A stretch of DNA of 38,028 nucleotides. Origin: Streptomyces sp. GTDB taxonomy: Bacteria > Actinomycetota > Actinomycetes > Streptomycetales > Streptomycetaceae. Position 1 is the first letter of the stretch. Each line of letters begins with the position of its first letter. Shown piece after piece: positions 24,612 to 33,015 of this stretch. The translations under genes and the position numbers were made by a program. The notes beneath the pieces are model-generated. The model searched no databases. It saw only the letters and a program-made list of their open reading frames with translations, and was not told the DNA's origin. The stretch is taken from NCBI RefSeq assembly GCF_019510245.1, contig NZ_JAEKKT010000197.1:1-38028 (forward strand), given 5' to 3'.

Positions 24612-25688
24612 ATGCGCACCGCACCTGTCCGAATCAACCGCAAGATCGCCGTCGCCGCAGCAGCCGCCCTCATCGCCGGGGTGACCATCACCGCCCACGC
24701 GTCGGCCTCACCCGCTGCACCGTCCGCCACCACAACCGCCCCGGTGCTGGAAAAGGACGCCCAGGCGTTCGCTGACGCGGCCGCGAAGAACCCGCCCATC
24801 TACACCCTGTCCTACGGCGACGCCCGCAAGGCACTCGACAGCGCACAGGCCGGCCCTGCGGACAAGCTCCCGGCGGACATCAGCCACCGCACCCTCAAGG
24901 TGGGACCCACCGGCGAGGTGACCATCCGGATCGTCCGTCCCGCCGGAGTGAGCGGCAAGCTCCCGGCCGTCATGTACTTCCATGGCGGCGGCTGGGTCCT
25001 CGGCAACGAGAACACCCACGACCGGCTGGTGCGGCAGATCGCCAACGGCGCCCGCGCTGCGGTCATCTTCGTCGACTACACGCCCTCGCCCGAGGCGCGT
25101 TACCCCATCGCCATCGAGCAGGCGTACGCGGCCACCAAGTGGGTCGCCGAGCACGGTGACGAGATCAACGTCGACGGCTCCCGGATCGCCGTCGCCGGCG
25201 ACAGTGTCGGCGGCAACATGACCGCCGCCGTCACCCTCATGGCCAAGCAGCGCCGCGGCCCTGCCCTGCGCGAGCAGGTGCTCTTCTACCCGGTCACCGA
25301 TGCCAACTTCAACACGGCCTCCTACCGGGAGTTCGCCGACGGACCCTGGCTGACCCGCAAGGCCATGAAGTGGTTCTGGGACGCCTACGCCCCCAACGCC
25401 AAGGACCGCAAGCAGATCCTCGCCTCGCCACTGCGCGCGAGTCTCAACCAGCTCAAGGCCCTGCCCAAGGCCCTGGTCATCACCGACGAGGCCGACGTCC
25501 TGCGCGACGAGGGCGAGGCGTACGCCGCCAAGCTCCGCGCCGCCGGCAACGACATCGCCACCGTCCGCTACCAGGGCGCCATCCACGACTTCGCCATGCT
25601 CAACGCCCTCGCCCACACCAACGCCGCCAAGACAGCCGTCGACCAGGCCAACCACTTCCTCTACACCGGCCTTCACAGCGGCTCCTGA
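24612..25688 (+). CDS. Alpha/beta hydrolase (HSL/esterase family), secreted paralogue
   Basis: A 358-residue paralogue of the preceding hydrolase with an added N-terminal signal peptide (KIAVAAAAALIAGVTITAHA, cleavage likely after ASA near residue 33). The oxyanion motif is the full HGGGW near residue 124; the Ser is in GDSVGGN near 198, the Asp in EADVLRDEG near 293 and the His in AIHDF near 323. The two proteins share long blocks such as EQVLFYPVTDANF and LRDEGEAYAAKLR, so they arose by tandem duplication followed by retargeting. ATG 24612 has AGGAG six bases upstream. The spacing of 118 bases allows co-transcription with the cytosolic copy. Confidence 0.92.
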   Translation: MRTAPVRINRKIAVAAAAALIAGVTITAHASASPAAPSATTTAPVLEKDAQAFADAAAKNPPIYTLSYGDARKALDSAQAGPADKLPADISHRTLKVGPTGEVTIRIVRPAGVSGKLPAVMYFHGGGWVLGNENTHDRLVRQIANGARAAVIFVDYTPSPEARYPIAIEQAYAATKWVAEHGDEINVDGSRIAVAGDSVGGNMTAAVTLMAKQRRGPALREQVLFYPVTDANFNTASYREFADGPWLTRKAMKWFWDAYAPNAKDRKQILASPLRASLNQLKALPKALVITDEADVLRDEGEAYAAKLRAAGNDIATVRYQGAIHDFAMLNALAHTNAAKTAVDQANHFLYTGLHSGS

Positions 25689-26048
25689 CCCCCGCTCCAA
25701 AGCGACCGGCTCCGGCAGCGCCGCCGTGCCCGAGCCCGCGGCGGGGAGCGTGAGGATCAGCCCGACCCCTGCCGGCGCACGGGAGGGTGCCGCCACGGAC
25801 GCGGCCTTCGCCCAGCCGCAGCCGGACTGCAGAGCCAGTGGAACGTGGTCCGCAGCCCGCCCGCGGGCCCAAAGACCCAGAGAAGCATCAGGCGGCATTC
25901 GCCTATCAGATGTCCCGGTGGCCACACGTATCCACGGCCCTCCCTCAAGCCGGGGCGTGCCGTACGAAGGGAGAGTTTTAGGGCTCGGCCTGTGGCTCGA
26001 CCGACGGCGTCCCTGCGCCATGGGCCACCGCCCGCTGCCTCCGCGACC
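25689..26048. other. Intergenic region between convergent genes
   Basis: 360 bases between the secreted hydrolase and the cynR stop. Short open frames here show no family resemblance. GC-rich repeats near 25710-25750 could end transcription; no clear hairpin with a T-run was found. Confidence 0.4.
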
Positions 26049-26957
26049 CTACGGGGAGGAGGAGTATCCGCTGGAGGCGACCCATTGTCGGGTGAGGTGG
26101 GTGAAAGCCCGGGCGGCAGCGCTTTGGTAGGAGCCCGAGCGACAGAGCAGGGTGACAGTGCGCTCGGGCAGGGGCGGGTCGAGGGGGACGGCACGCAGAT
26201 GCGGGTGATCCCGGGCGATGGCCTCGGGCAGCACAGATGCCAGAGGGGTGCGCTGGATCATTTCGGTGACGGCATTGACCGAGTTGGCTTCCATCGCGAT
26301 CCGCGGTGTGGTGCGGTGCTGATCGAAGTAGGTGTCGATGTGCCTGCGGGTGGCGAAGTCGCTGCTGAGCAGGGCCAGGGGGCGGTCTTCCAGTTCTCGC
26401 ACGGGTAGCGGGTCTGTCCGGTCGGCGTGGGGGTGGTGGGTGCCGACGACGAGGCTGAGGGCTTCGGTGAACAAGTCGTCCGTGGTGATGCCGGGCAGGT
26501 GGGCACCGCGAAAGGCGATCCCGAGGTCGAGGTCATCGGCAAGGAGGGCGGACTCGATGCGGTCCTGTGTCATCTCCCTAATGCTCAGGGTGATGTCGGG
26601 ATGTCGGACGTGGAACTGTCCGGTGAGGGGGCCGATGAGGTAGGCGGTGAAGGTGGGGGTGACCGCCAGGCGCAAGCTGCCGCGGGAGAGGTCGGCCACG
26701 TCGTGGACGGCTCGTTCGGCAGCGGCGAGTTCCTGCAGGGCGCGACGGGCGTAGTGGACGTAGGTCTCGCCGGCGTCGGTGAGGCGCACGGCACGACCCG
26801 TACGGTCCAGCAACTGCGTGCCCATCACGCGTTCCATCTGTTTGATCTGCTGGGACAGGGTCGGCTGGGAGATGTGCAGGACTTCGGCGGCGCGGGTGAA
26901 GCTGCCTTGTTCGGCGACGGCGAGCAGATAGCGCAGATGACGGAGTTCGAAGCCCAT
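26049..26957 (-). CDS. cynR: LysR-family regulator of cyanate metabolism (CynR-like)
   Basis: A 302-residue LysR regulator. The winged helix-turn-helix covers residues 1-60 (FELRHLRYLLAVAEQGSFTR, then LHISQPTLSQQIKQME). The effector domain contains RGSLRLAVTPTFTAYLIGPL, then DLGIAF and LLSSDFATRRHID, which closely track E. coli CynR in order and wording ([33 protein letters not shown]). It should activate the divergent cynTS genes when cyanate is present and repress itself. ATG 26957 is chosen because MGFELRHLRYLL matches family starts; the frame upstream runs into the AT-rich intergenic operator zone (26958-27020), where TATAGATGAGACCAATAGAT may hold the binding site. Confidence 0.88.
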   Translation of the reverse strand: MGFELRHLRYLLAVAEQGSFTRAAEVLHISQPTLSQQIKQMERVMGTQLLDRTGRAVRLTDAGETYVHYARRALQELAAAERAVHDVADLSRGSLRLAVTPTFTAYLIGPLTGQFHVRHPDITLSIREMTQDRIESALLADDLDLGIAFRGAHLPGITTDDLFTEALSLVVGTHHPHADRTDPLPVRELEDRPLALLSSDFATRRHIDTYFDQHRTTPRIAMEANSVNAVTEMIQRTPLASVLPEAIARDHPHLRAVPLDPPLPERTVTLLCRSGSYQSAAARAFTHLTRQWVASSGYSSSP

Positions 26958-27081
26958 GACATCACTATAGATGAGACCAATAGATCTTATATTCAGGGCG
27001 TCTTGGACTCTATAAGCACAGTTCATGCATGGTGGATTTCGTCAACCCGCACCAGTCGGGCACTGGCCGAAAGGAGTGATC

Positions 27082-27690
27082 ATGCAAGACCTCGCCGAGG
27101 GAGTCGCACATTTCCAGCGGGGCGTCTTCCCCGCCCAGGCGGCCCACTTTCAGCACCTGGCCACCACGCACCGGCCCAGCAGCCTGTTCATCAGCTGCTC
27201 CGACGCCCGCGTCATACCGGAGCTGATCACACAGAGCGAGCCGGGCGAGCTGTTCGTCATCCGGACGGCCGGAAACCTGGTGCCCGCCTACACCCCGAAC
27301 GCTGATGGGATCGCGGCGAGCATCGAGTACGCCGTCGCCGTCCTGGGCGTCTCCGACGTCGTCGTCTGCGGGCATTCCGCCTGCGGCGCGATGACCGCCC
27401 TGGCGGAAGACCACGACCTCGCCGCCCTGCCGGCCGTCGCCCACTGGCTGCGGCACGCGGAGGCCTCCCGGGTCCGTACGGCCTGTGCCGAGCCCGGCGA
27501 GGACAAGGTGAGTGTCCTGGTACGGAACAACGTGATCGCTCAGCTGGCAAACCTGGCGACGCACCCCAGCGTCGTCCGGGCACTGGCGGCGAAGACCCTC
27601 ACGCTGCGCGGCTGGGTCTACGACATCCCCACCGGCGCGGTCGACCAGCTCGACCCGGTCACGGGTTGCTCCGCCGCCCTCGCGGCCTGA
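27082..27690 (+). CDS. cynT: Beta-class carbonic anhydrase (CynT-like)
   Basis: A 202-residue beta-carbonic anhydrase. The zinc ligands are Cys 40 in SCSDAR (with the Asp-Arg dyad right after) and His and Cys in VCGHSACGAM near residues 97-100. IRTAGNLVP and GIAASIEYAV complete the fold signature. In cyanate degradation it returns bicarbonate from CO2 so that cyanase is not starved of its co-substrate. ATG 27082 has AAGGAG seven bases upstream. It is divergent from cynR and followed after 112 bases by cynS, the same gene content as the E. coli cyn operon but without the CynX transporter. Confidence 0.92.
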   Translation: MQDLAEGVAHFQRGVFPAQAAHFQHLATTHRPSSLFISCSDARVIPELITQSEPGELFVIRTAGNLVPAYTPNADGIAASIEYAVAVLGVSDVVVCGHSACGAMTALAEDHDLAALPAVAHWLRHAEASRVRTACAEPGEDKVSVLVRNNVIAQLANLATHPSVVRALAAKTLTLRGWVYDIPTGAVDQLDPVTGCSAALAA

Positions 27691-27802
27691 GCTGCCCTGG
27701 CCCTTTCGTCCAGGCCGCCCGTCCGACGGCCTGATCCCCCGACCGTATGACTCCGCTGAGCTCGCTGTAGTGCGGGCCGGCATGTTGGAAAGGAACACCC
27801 TC

Positions 27803-28273
27803 ATGGTGCACGCTCAGTTCGACCCTGCCGCCCGGCAGGCCCTGGCCGCTGTGGTTGTCGAGGCCAAGACGCGCAAGGACCTGACCTGGCAGGAGATCGC
27901 CGACGCCAGCGGCCTGTCGGTCGCCTTCACCACCGCCGCGCTGCTGGGTCAGCATCCGCTGCCGGAGGCCGCCGCCAGGGCGGTCGCCGAGCTGCTGGAG
28001 CTGGAAGAGGAGGCGGCCGTACTGCTGCAGGCCATCCCGACCCGGGGCTCCATTCCCGGCGGCGTCCCGACCGACCCGACGATCTACCGGTTCTACGAGA
28101 TCGTCCAGATCTACGGCACCACGCTCAAGGCCCTGGTCCACGAGCAGTTCGGTGACGGCATCATCAGCGCGATCAACTTCAAGCTCGACGTCAAGAAGGT
28201 CGCCGACCCCGAGGGTGGCGAGCGCGCGGTGATCACCCTGGACGGCAAGTACCTGCCCACCAAGCCCTTCTGA
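27803..28273 (+). CDS. cynS: Cyanase (cyanate hydratase)
   Basis: A 156-residue cyanase, the same length as the E. coli enzyme, which converts cyanate and bicarbonate to ammonia and CO2 as a decamer. The catalytic trio Arg 96 (TIYRFYE), Glu 99 and Ser 122 (GDGIISAINF) are at the expected numbers. The C-terminal 40 residues (through KKVADPEGGERAVITLDGKY) match E. coli CynS word for word as I recall it. The N-terminal helical DNA-binding-like domain is present (DLTWQEIADASGLS). ATG 27803 is chosen because AAAGGA lies nine bases upstream; the ATG at 27782 lacks a site. Completes a cynR-cynT-cynS locus. Confidence 0.96.
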   Translation: MVHAQFDPAARQALAAVVVEAKTRKDLTWQEIADASGLSVAFTTAALLGQHPLPEAAARAVAELLELEEEAAVLLQAIPTRGSIPGGVPTDPTIYRFYEIVQIYGTTLKALVHEQFGDGIISAINFKLDVKKVADPEGGERAVITLDGKYLPTKPF

Positions 28274-28363
28274 CCCAGCCGTCCGCCGTGCCGGCGGCCG
28301 CTGCCGATAAGGCGCTCGGGCCGGCACGCCGATTCGCTTCGGGCGACCAGGGCCACCACTACG

Positions 28364-28424
28364 AGGCCCCGCCGCCTCCCGCACTCCCAGCACGACATGG
28401 GGTCGCGGTGGGGCGGCGGGGCCT
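28364..28424. terminator. 13-bp stem between convergent cynS and acetolactate synthase genes
   Basis: AGGCCCCGCCGCC at 28364-28376 pairs perfectly with GGCGGCGGGGCCT at 28412-28424 across a 35-base loop, in the 188-base gap where cynS and the minus-strand TPP enzyme gene converge. A bidirectional terminator by position. Confidence 0.6.
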
Positions 28425-28461
28425 TGCGCTCACCTGGGCCACGGGATCAGTCAGAACGACG

Positions 28462-30138
28462 TCAGAGTGCGGCGTCCAGTTGGCCGAGGCGGGCGGTGAG
28501 CCTGAGGTTCTCGCTGTAGTCGACGGGGCAGGCGATGATGGAGACTCCGGGGTCGTCCAGTGCTGTTCGCAGCGTGGGAAGCAGTTCCTCCGCGGCGGCA
28601 ATCCGATATCCCGTGGCTCCGAAGCTCTCCGCGTAGCGGACGATGTCGGGATTGCCGAAGGCGGTGGCGTCGTGTTCGCCGAGCGTCAGGTCCATCTTCC
28701 ACTCGATGAGCCCGTAGCCGTTGTCCTCCCAGATCAGCACGGTAAGCGGGATGGCCTCGCGGACGGCAGTTTCGATCTCCTGGGAGTGCATGAGGAACGA
28801 ACCGTCGCCGACCGCGGCCAGCACCTTGACGTCCGGTTCGGCCAGGGCCACGGCGAGCGCTCCGGGCAGTGCGAAGCCCATTGCGGACAGGCCGTTGGAG
28901 ATGAGGCAGGTGTTGGGCGCGTACGTGTGGTACAGCCGCGCCATCCACATCTTCAGGGCGCCGGTGTCGACGAGTACGACATCGTCGCGACCCAGAGCGG
29001 CGCGGGTGTCGGTAACGATGCGCTGCGGTGCGAGCGGGTACCGGCTGTCGGCACGTCCGCGATCCAGCTCGGCTTGCACCATTTCGCGGCACCTGGCCGG
29101 GGCCGGCCCGCGGAAGCGGTCGGAGACGGCGGCCGACAGCGCGTCCAGGGACTGCGAGATGTCGCCGATGATGCCAAGGTCGATCGAGTAGTGCGCGTCG
29201 ACCTCAGCGGGGATGCGGTGCACGTGGATGATTTTCTTGTCGCGTTGGGGGTTGATCCGGGCGGGGTCGAACTCCTGCAGTTCATAGCCGACGGCGATGA
29301 TCAGGTCGGCCGCGTCGAAACCGAAGTTGGTGTAGTCGCGGCGCATGAAGCCGATCGAGCCCATGGAGTTGATGAGGTCGTCGGCAATGACTCCCTTGCC
29401 ATGGAAGGTGGTTGCCACTGGTAGTCCGAGGGAGCCGGCGAAAGCGGTGAGCGATGTGGCCGCGGCGTTGCGTGTGGCGCCGTGGCCGGCCAGCACGATG
29501 GGGTGGCGAGCGTTGTGCAGGAGTGCTGCGGCGCGGGCGACTTGGGCCGGCGACGGCGCCTCGGCGCGCACCACGTAGCGAGGCAGCGGTTGCAGCTCGG
29601 CGGCGGCGGGCGCGGCGTCGACGTCCTCGGGTACCGCCAGGTACACCGCGCCGGGCCGCTCGGTTTCGGCGGTCTTGAACGCGCGGCGCAGCATTTCGGG
29701 GACCGCGCCGGCGTTGGGGACGCTGGCCGACCACTTGGTGATGGGAGCGAACATGTTGACCAGGTCAACGAACTGGTGGGTTTCCTTGTAGTTGCGGTTG
29801 TGGCCGACCTGCGCTGACAGGGCAACCAAGGGGGTGCTGTTGGTCGTGGCGTCGGCGACACCGAGCTGAAGGTTGATGGCTCCCGGGCCGAGTGTTGCCG
29901 AGACGACCCCGGCCCTACCGGTGACCCGGCCGTACATTTCGGCCATGAACGAGGCGGCCTGTTCGTGGCGGGTCAGGATGTATCGGATGCCGGAGCGCGC
30001 CAGGGCGAAGGTCAGGTGAAGGTTCTCCTCGCCGGGAAGGCCGAAGACGACGCGGACACCTTCGTTCTCCAGGCAGCGGACCAGCAGTTCCGCTGCGCTG
30101 TGCCGATCTCGGTCTGAGAATTCGCTGGGCCCGGTCAT
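28462..30138 (-). CDS. Acetolactate synthase-type TPP enzyme (AlsS-like)
   Basis: A 558-residue thiamine-diphosphate enzyme of the acetohydroxyacid synthase family. The activating Glu is in RHEQAASFMAEMYGR near residue 60. The central domain has VLAGHGATRNAA, and the cofactor-binding domain has the GDGSF...WEDNGYG motif near 430-460. The ending VDYSENLRLTARLGQL is typical of the catabolic, FAD-independent AlsS/BudB group rather than anabolic IlvB. It should condense two pyruvates to acetolactate. No regulatory subunit or acetolactate decarboxylase gene adjoins it. GGAAGG sits before ATG 30138. It could instead be another benzoylformate-decarboxylase-like carboligase, so I leave the symbol blank. 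Confidence 0.85.
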   Translation of the reverse strand: MTGPSEFSDRDRHSAAELLVRCLENEGVRVVFGLPGEENLHLTFALARSGIRYILTRHEQAASFMAEMYGRVTGRAGVVSATLGPGAINLQLGVADATTNSTPLVALSAQVGHNRNYKETHQFVDLVNMFAPITKWSASVPNAGAVPEMLRRAFKTAETERPGAVYLAVPEDVDAAPAAAELQPLPRYVVRAEAPSPAQVARAAALLHNARHPIVLAGHGATRNAAATSLTAFAGSLGLPVATTFHGKGVIADDLINSMGSIGFMRRDYTNFGFDAADLIIAVGYELQEFDPARINPQRDKKIIHVHRIPAEVDAHYSIDLGIIGDISQSLDALSAAVSDRFRGPAPARCREMVQAELDRGRADSRYPLAPQRIVTDTRAALGRDDVVLVDTGALKMWMARLYHTYAPNTCLISNGLSAMGFALPGALAVALAEPDVKVLAAVGDGSFLMHSQEIETAVREAIPLTVLIWEDNGYGLIEWKMDLTLGEHDATAFGNPDIVRYAESFGATGYRIAAAEELLPTLRTALDDPGVSIIACPVDYSENLRLTARLGQLDAAL

Positions 30139-30277
30139 GGCACGCCTTCCTTGCCGGGGTCCATATCCAAGCTACCCCTCCCTCCGGATCCGGACCCACC
30201 GCAGTCGCGTGGGGGCCGCGTCGGCTGGCCGGGGGTCACTCCGAGTCCCTCACACCGTGATCACCGGCGCCCAAAGC

Positions 30278-30530
30278 ATGGCGCGCGAGGTGGCCGACGC
30301 GAGGCCGGCGCTGCCGCGCGCGTTCTGGTGGCTGTGGACCACCACCGCGCTCGTCAACCGACTCGGCGGCTTCGTAGTCGTCCTCCTGTCGCTCTCTCTG
30401 ACGCTGGAACGGGGCTGCTTGGCATCCTTCGCCGGTTTCGCCCCGCGGTCTACGGCGTCGGCGGCGCCGTGGCGCGGTCGTCGGTGGCGTGCTCGCGGAC
30501 CGCCTGGGCAGGCGGGATGTCCCTGTTGGC
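30278..30530 (+). pseudogene. N-terminal MFS transporter remnant, frameshifted
   Basis: From ATG 30278 the frame gives MAREVADARPALPRAFWWLW then TTTALVNRLGGFVVVLLSLS, a typical MFS first helix. After about 55 residues the reading moves to another frame (AVYGVGGAVA, near 30450) and then a third (GVLADRLGRRD, near 30490), which is the MFS loop 2-3 motif. Two frameshifts within 250 bases, then loss of homology. A drug-efflux-type permease that has decayed, divergent from the acetolactate synthase gene. Confidence 0.6.
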
Positions 30531-30594
30531 CTGGCCGATTGGATCGCCGAACTCGTCGCCGAGGTAGGTACGTTGTGGCACAAGCTGCACCACG

Positions 30595-30880
30595 TCAGGC
30601 TTCCCGTCGCCGCCGTACGGACCTGGAATGGGAGCTCACCGAGCGCTGCCTGCAGATCGGCAGGTTCCCCTGTACCTCAAGCGGTCACCGCGGCGGTTCG
30701 AGGGGTTGCTCTGGCGGTGAAGGACGGCGGCAGTGGCGGGAGATGACGGGCGAGTTCGGTGCCTGGCCGACCGTCCACAACCGATTCCGGCAATGGAGAG
30801 ACGCCGACGTCCTCGAAGCCAGCTGGAGGGGCTGCTCGCTGAAGCGAAGCGGGGTGAGGCGGGCTTGTCCCTGGTCACCG
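30595..30880 (+). pseudogene. IS5-family transposase remnant with several frameshifts
   Basis: Pieces in successive plus-strand frames fit one IS5-type N-terminal half: RRTDLEWELTERCLQIGRFP (near 30610-30670), LYLKRSPRRFEGLLWR (near 30670-30720), QWREMTGEFGAWPTVHNRFR (near 30735-30795) and LEGLLAEAKRGEAGLSLV (near 30825-30880). At least three frameshifts separate them, and the DDE catalytic core beyond the first conserved block is gone. Direction is plus. No terminal repeats were identified. Confidence 0.6.
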
Positions 30881-31063
30881 GTGCGACGAGGACGGGAAAC
30901 CGCCCAGGAGGGCCAGCTTCGGTGCGCCAGGCTCACCGGTTTCCCGGTAGGACACCCGGTATCCAGTTACGTCGATGGTGCGAAAGCTGAGGGTCATGGC
31001 CATTCACTCATTGCTGTGACCCGCTCAGGCGCCGTCAGGGGCATCTTGCGACGTGCGGTGGTT
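30881..31063. other. Intergenic debris
   Basis: About 180 bases after the transposase remnant and before the DUF1348 stop; no recognisable coding pattern on either strand. Confidence 0.35.
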
Positions 31064-31531
31064 TCAGGCGAGGGGAAGGTTGTGCCCGGGGCCGCGCTCC
31101 CTGTCGGGGCGGGGGCCGAAGTAGCGGCGGTCTTCCTCGTTGATGGGCAGGTCGTTGATGCTGGCCTCGCGGCGGCGCATCAGACCGTTGTCGGCGAACT
31201 CCCACAGTTCGTTGCCGTAGGAGCGGAACCACTGGCCTTCGGCGTTGTGCCATTCGTACTGGAAGCGGACGGCCATCCGGTTGCCACGGAAGCCCCACAG
31301 GCTCTTGCGCAGGACGTAGTCGAGTTCGTGTTCCCACTTGGCGGTGAGGAACTCGGTGATCTCTTCGCGGCCGGTGACGAGGGCATCGCGGCTACGCCAG
31401 GCGGAGTCCTCGGTGCAGGCGAGGGCGACCTGACGCGGGTCGCGGGTGTTCCAGGCGTCTTCGGCAGCTTGGACCTGGGCGAGGGCGCTGTCGATATCGA
31501 ACGGAGGGAAGAGCGGGCGGCTGTCGGTCAT
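31064..31531 (-). CDS. DUF1348 (NTF2/SnoaL-like) protein, intact copy
   Basis: A 155-residue protein of the SnoaL/NTF2-like fold: PLFPPFDIDSALAQVQAAED, AWNTRDPRQVALACTEDSAW, KWEHELDYVLRKSLWGF, RMAVRFQYEWHNAEGQWFRS, then ELWEFADNGLMRRREASIND, the standard DUF1348 order. Family function is unknown; many members sit beside TetR regulators and oxidoreductases, suggesting a stress or detoxification role. ATG 31531 is chosen for AAGGA upstream and agreement with homologue starts; an ATG at 31549 overlaps the previous stop. It follows the flavin-oxidoreductase-like gene on the same strand. Two more DUF1348 copies, one broken, lie to the right. Confidence 0.88.
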   Translation of the reverse strand: MTDSRPLFPPFDIDSALAQVQAAEDAWNTRDPRQVALACTEDSAWRSRDALVTGREEITEFLTAKWEHELDYVLRKSLWGFRGNRMAVRFQYEWHNAEGQWFRSYGNELWEFADNGLMRRREASINDLPINEEDRRYFGPRPDRERGPGHNLPLA

Positions 31532-31545
31532 GGCGGGGCGGTCCT

Positions 31546-32493
31546 TCATTGTGCGGTGGGCTGGTCGGTCAGCGGCGGGTTGTCGGGGGCTGCGGTAACT
31601 GTGTCGGCCTGGAGCGGCAGCAGGCGGCCGGCCACGAGACGGCGGGGGGTGAAGTGGACGCGGCGGCCGGTGCGGTCGTCGTCGCCGGGGATGCCCGTGC
31701 GGGTCCATTCCAGGGCCGCCCGACCGGACAGGTGCAGGGTGCGGCCGGTGGTGAAGTCGCAGAAGAGCAGGGCGGCGGTGGGGTCGGCCTGAAGATTACC
31801 GAGGGTGTTGAACATGTTGTTGCCCCAATAGTCGGGCCACCACAGTCGTCCGTCCTCGACGCGGACGAATCCGGGAGGACCGCCGCGGTGTGAGGCGTCG
31901 TTGCCGCGGGCGGGGTGGGTGGTGCCGATCAGGAAGGTGTCGGACCGGCGGATCAGGCCGATGTCGCTGGCGGCGAGGGTGTCGGCGCTCCGGACCGGCT
32001 CCCCGCGAGGGATACCCGCGGGCGTGGCGTGGAGTTGCCGGCTCGGGATGTACTGGGGGCAGTTGCCGTATGCCTGCTCCACTTCGATGCGCAGGCCGTC
32101 GCTCCCGGTGGCTGCGAGGGTGCCGTTGATCCGCAGGCGTCTGCGGGTGGCGTACTCGACCACGATCAGCCCGACCTGCTGGGCCGCCGGTAGGTGATGC
32201 AGTGGGTCGCCTTCGGCGGGCAGTGCCCGCACGGCGAGGGCTGCCGACGAGGCGACGTGGAGGAACCCGGGAGGGCCGGTGAGCGGGGAGACCCACAGCG
32301 TGCCGTCCATGGCGCGGGCGGTGATCGCGGCGAAGGTCCGCTCGGCCAGGAATCGGGCCACGCCGCCGCGCAGCTGGGCGGGGGCCAGCATGCCGGAGAG
32401 CCGTGCCGCGTCCCTGGCTACGCCTGCCTGACGCTGGACGGCCAGCTCGCCCTCGTGGAAGCCCACCGGGGTGCTACGCGCAGGGTCTGTCAT
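31546..32493 (-). CDS. Pyridoxamine 5'-phosphate oxidase-like FMN-binding protein
   Basis: A 315-residue protein with two split-barrel PNPOx-like halves. The N-terminal half has FLAERTFAAITARAMDGTLW, VSPLTGPPGFLHV and VGLIVVEYATRRRLRINGTL (about 45-135). The C-terminal half has FLIGTTHPARGNDASHRGG, then FVRVEDGRLWWPDYWGNNMF, TLGNLQADPTAALLFCDF and GRTLHLSGRA (about 190-280). Such two-lobed proteins bind FMN or F420 and reduce or oxidise small molecules. ATG 32493 has GGAAGGAAG six to eight bases before it. It ends at the start region of the DUF1348 gene, so the two are likely co-transcribed; fragments of a CMD-family gene and an MFS gene lie just upstream on the same strand. Confidence 0.82.
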   Translation of the reverse strand: MTDPARSTPVGFHEGELAVQRQAGVARDAARLSGMLAPAQLRGGVARFLAERTFAAITARAMDGTLWVSPLTGPPGFLHVASSAALAVRALPAEGDPLHHLPAAQQVGLIVVEYATRRRLRINGTLAATGSDGLRIEVEQAYGNCPQYIPSRQLHATPAGIPRGEPVRSADTLAASDIGLIRRSDTFLIGTTHPARGNDASHRGGPPGFVRVEDGRLWWPDYWGNNMFNTLGNLQADPTAALLFCDFTTGRTLHLSGRAALEWTRTGIPGDDDRTGRRVHFTPRRLVAGRLLPLQADTVTAAPDNPPLTDQPTAQ

Positions 32494-32601
32494 CGTTCTT
32501 CCTTCCACGGGCGGTCGGGGATGCCGCCGACCGGCGGGCGAGGGGGCCGCCGGCCTGGCCCCGGTCGGGGGGTGGGGCCGGGCCGGCGGGGCGGGTGCGG
32601 G

Positions 32602-32838
32602 TCAGACCGCGGAGCGCGGCGTGACCACGGGCCAGTCGTTGTGGACCTTGGCGAGGTTGAAGTGGTTCGTCAGGACGTTCAGGGCCAGGTGGCCGACGAC
32701 CTCGCCGACCTCGGCGTCCGAGGCACCCGCGTCGCGCTCGGCCTGCAGGGCGCCGTCGTCGACACGGCCGTGACCGCGGGCGATGGCGTAGCTGCCGACG
32801 GCGGCGAGCACAGTCGCCACGGTCGCGTCCGCACGCGG
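32602..32838 (-). pseudogene. C-terminal fragment of a carboxymuconolactone decarboxylase-family protein
   Basis: The minus-strand frame reads VATVLAAVGSYAIARGHGRV, DDGALQAERDAGASDAEVGE and VVGHLALNVLTNHFNLAKVH. This is the second half of AhpD/CMD-like proteins ('G.vdDaeLqalrdAGysDaEi.Eiv.hvalNvftNyfN'). The N-terminal half with the CxxC active site is missing: the frame meets a TGA at 32839-32841, which is the stop of an upstream MFS fragment. A GTG at 32820 could start translation, but a 72-residue product would lack the active site. Treated as a remnant fused by deletion to the MFS tail. Confidence 0.6.
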
Positions 32839-33015
32839 TCAGCGCGCCCGTTCGGCGCGGAAGAGGGGGACGGCGAGGGCGGCGGCGAGCAATGCAGTGG
32901 CGCCGAAGGCAGTGAGCGCGACGGTGAACCCGGCCGGGATATCGGTCTGCGTGCGAGCGGTCCGCAGCAGTATGAGTGCAAAAAAAGGGAGGCGGAAGTC
33001 GATGGCGTTCATGAC
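32839..33015 (-). pseudogene. C-terminal fragment of an MFS transporter
   Basis: Too short for a normal gene: from about 33015 the minus strand reads MNAIDFRLPFFALILLRTAR, then DIPAGFTVALTAFGATALLA and AALAVPLFRAERAR before TGA. The last 35 residues are a final membrane helix and basic tail typical of MFS efflux proteins. It shares its frame with the CMD fragment that follows. All but the last helix is missing. Confidence 0.5.
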
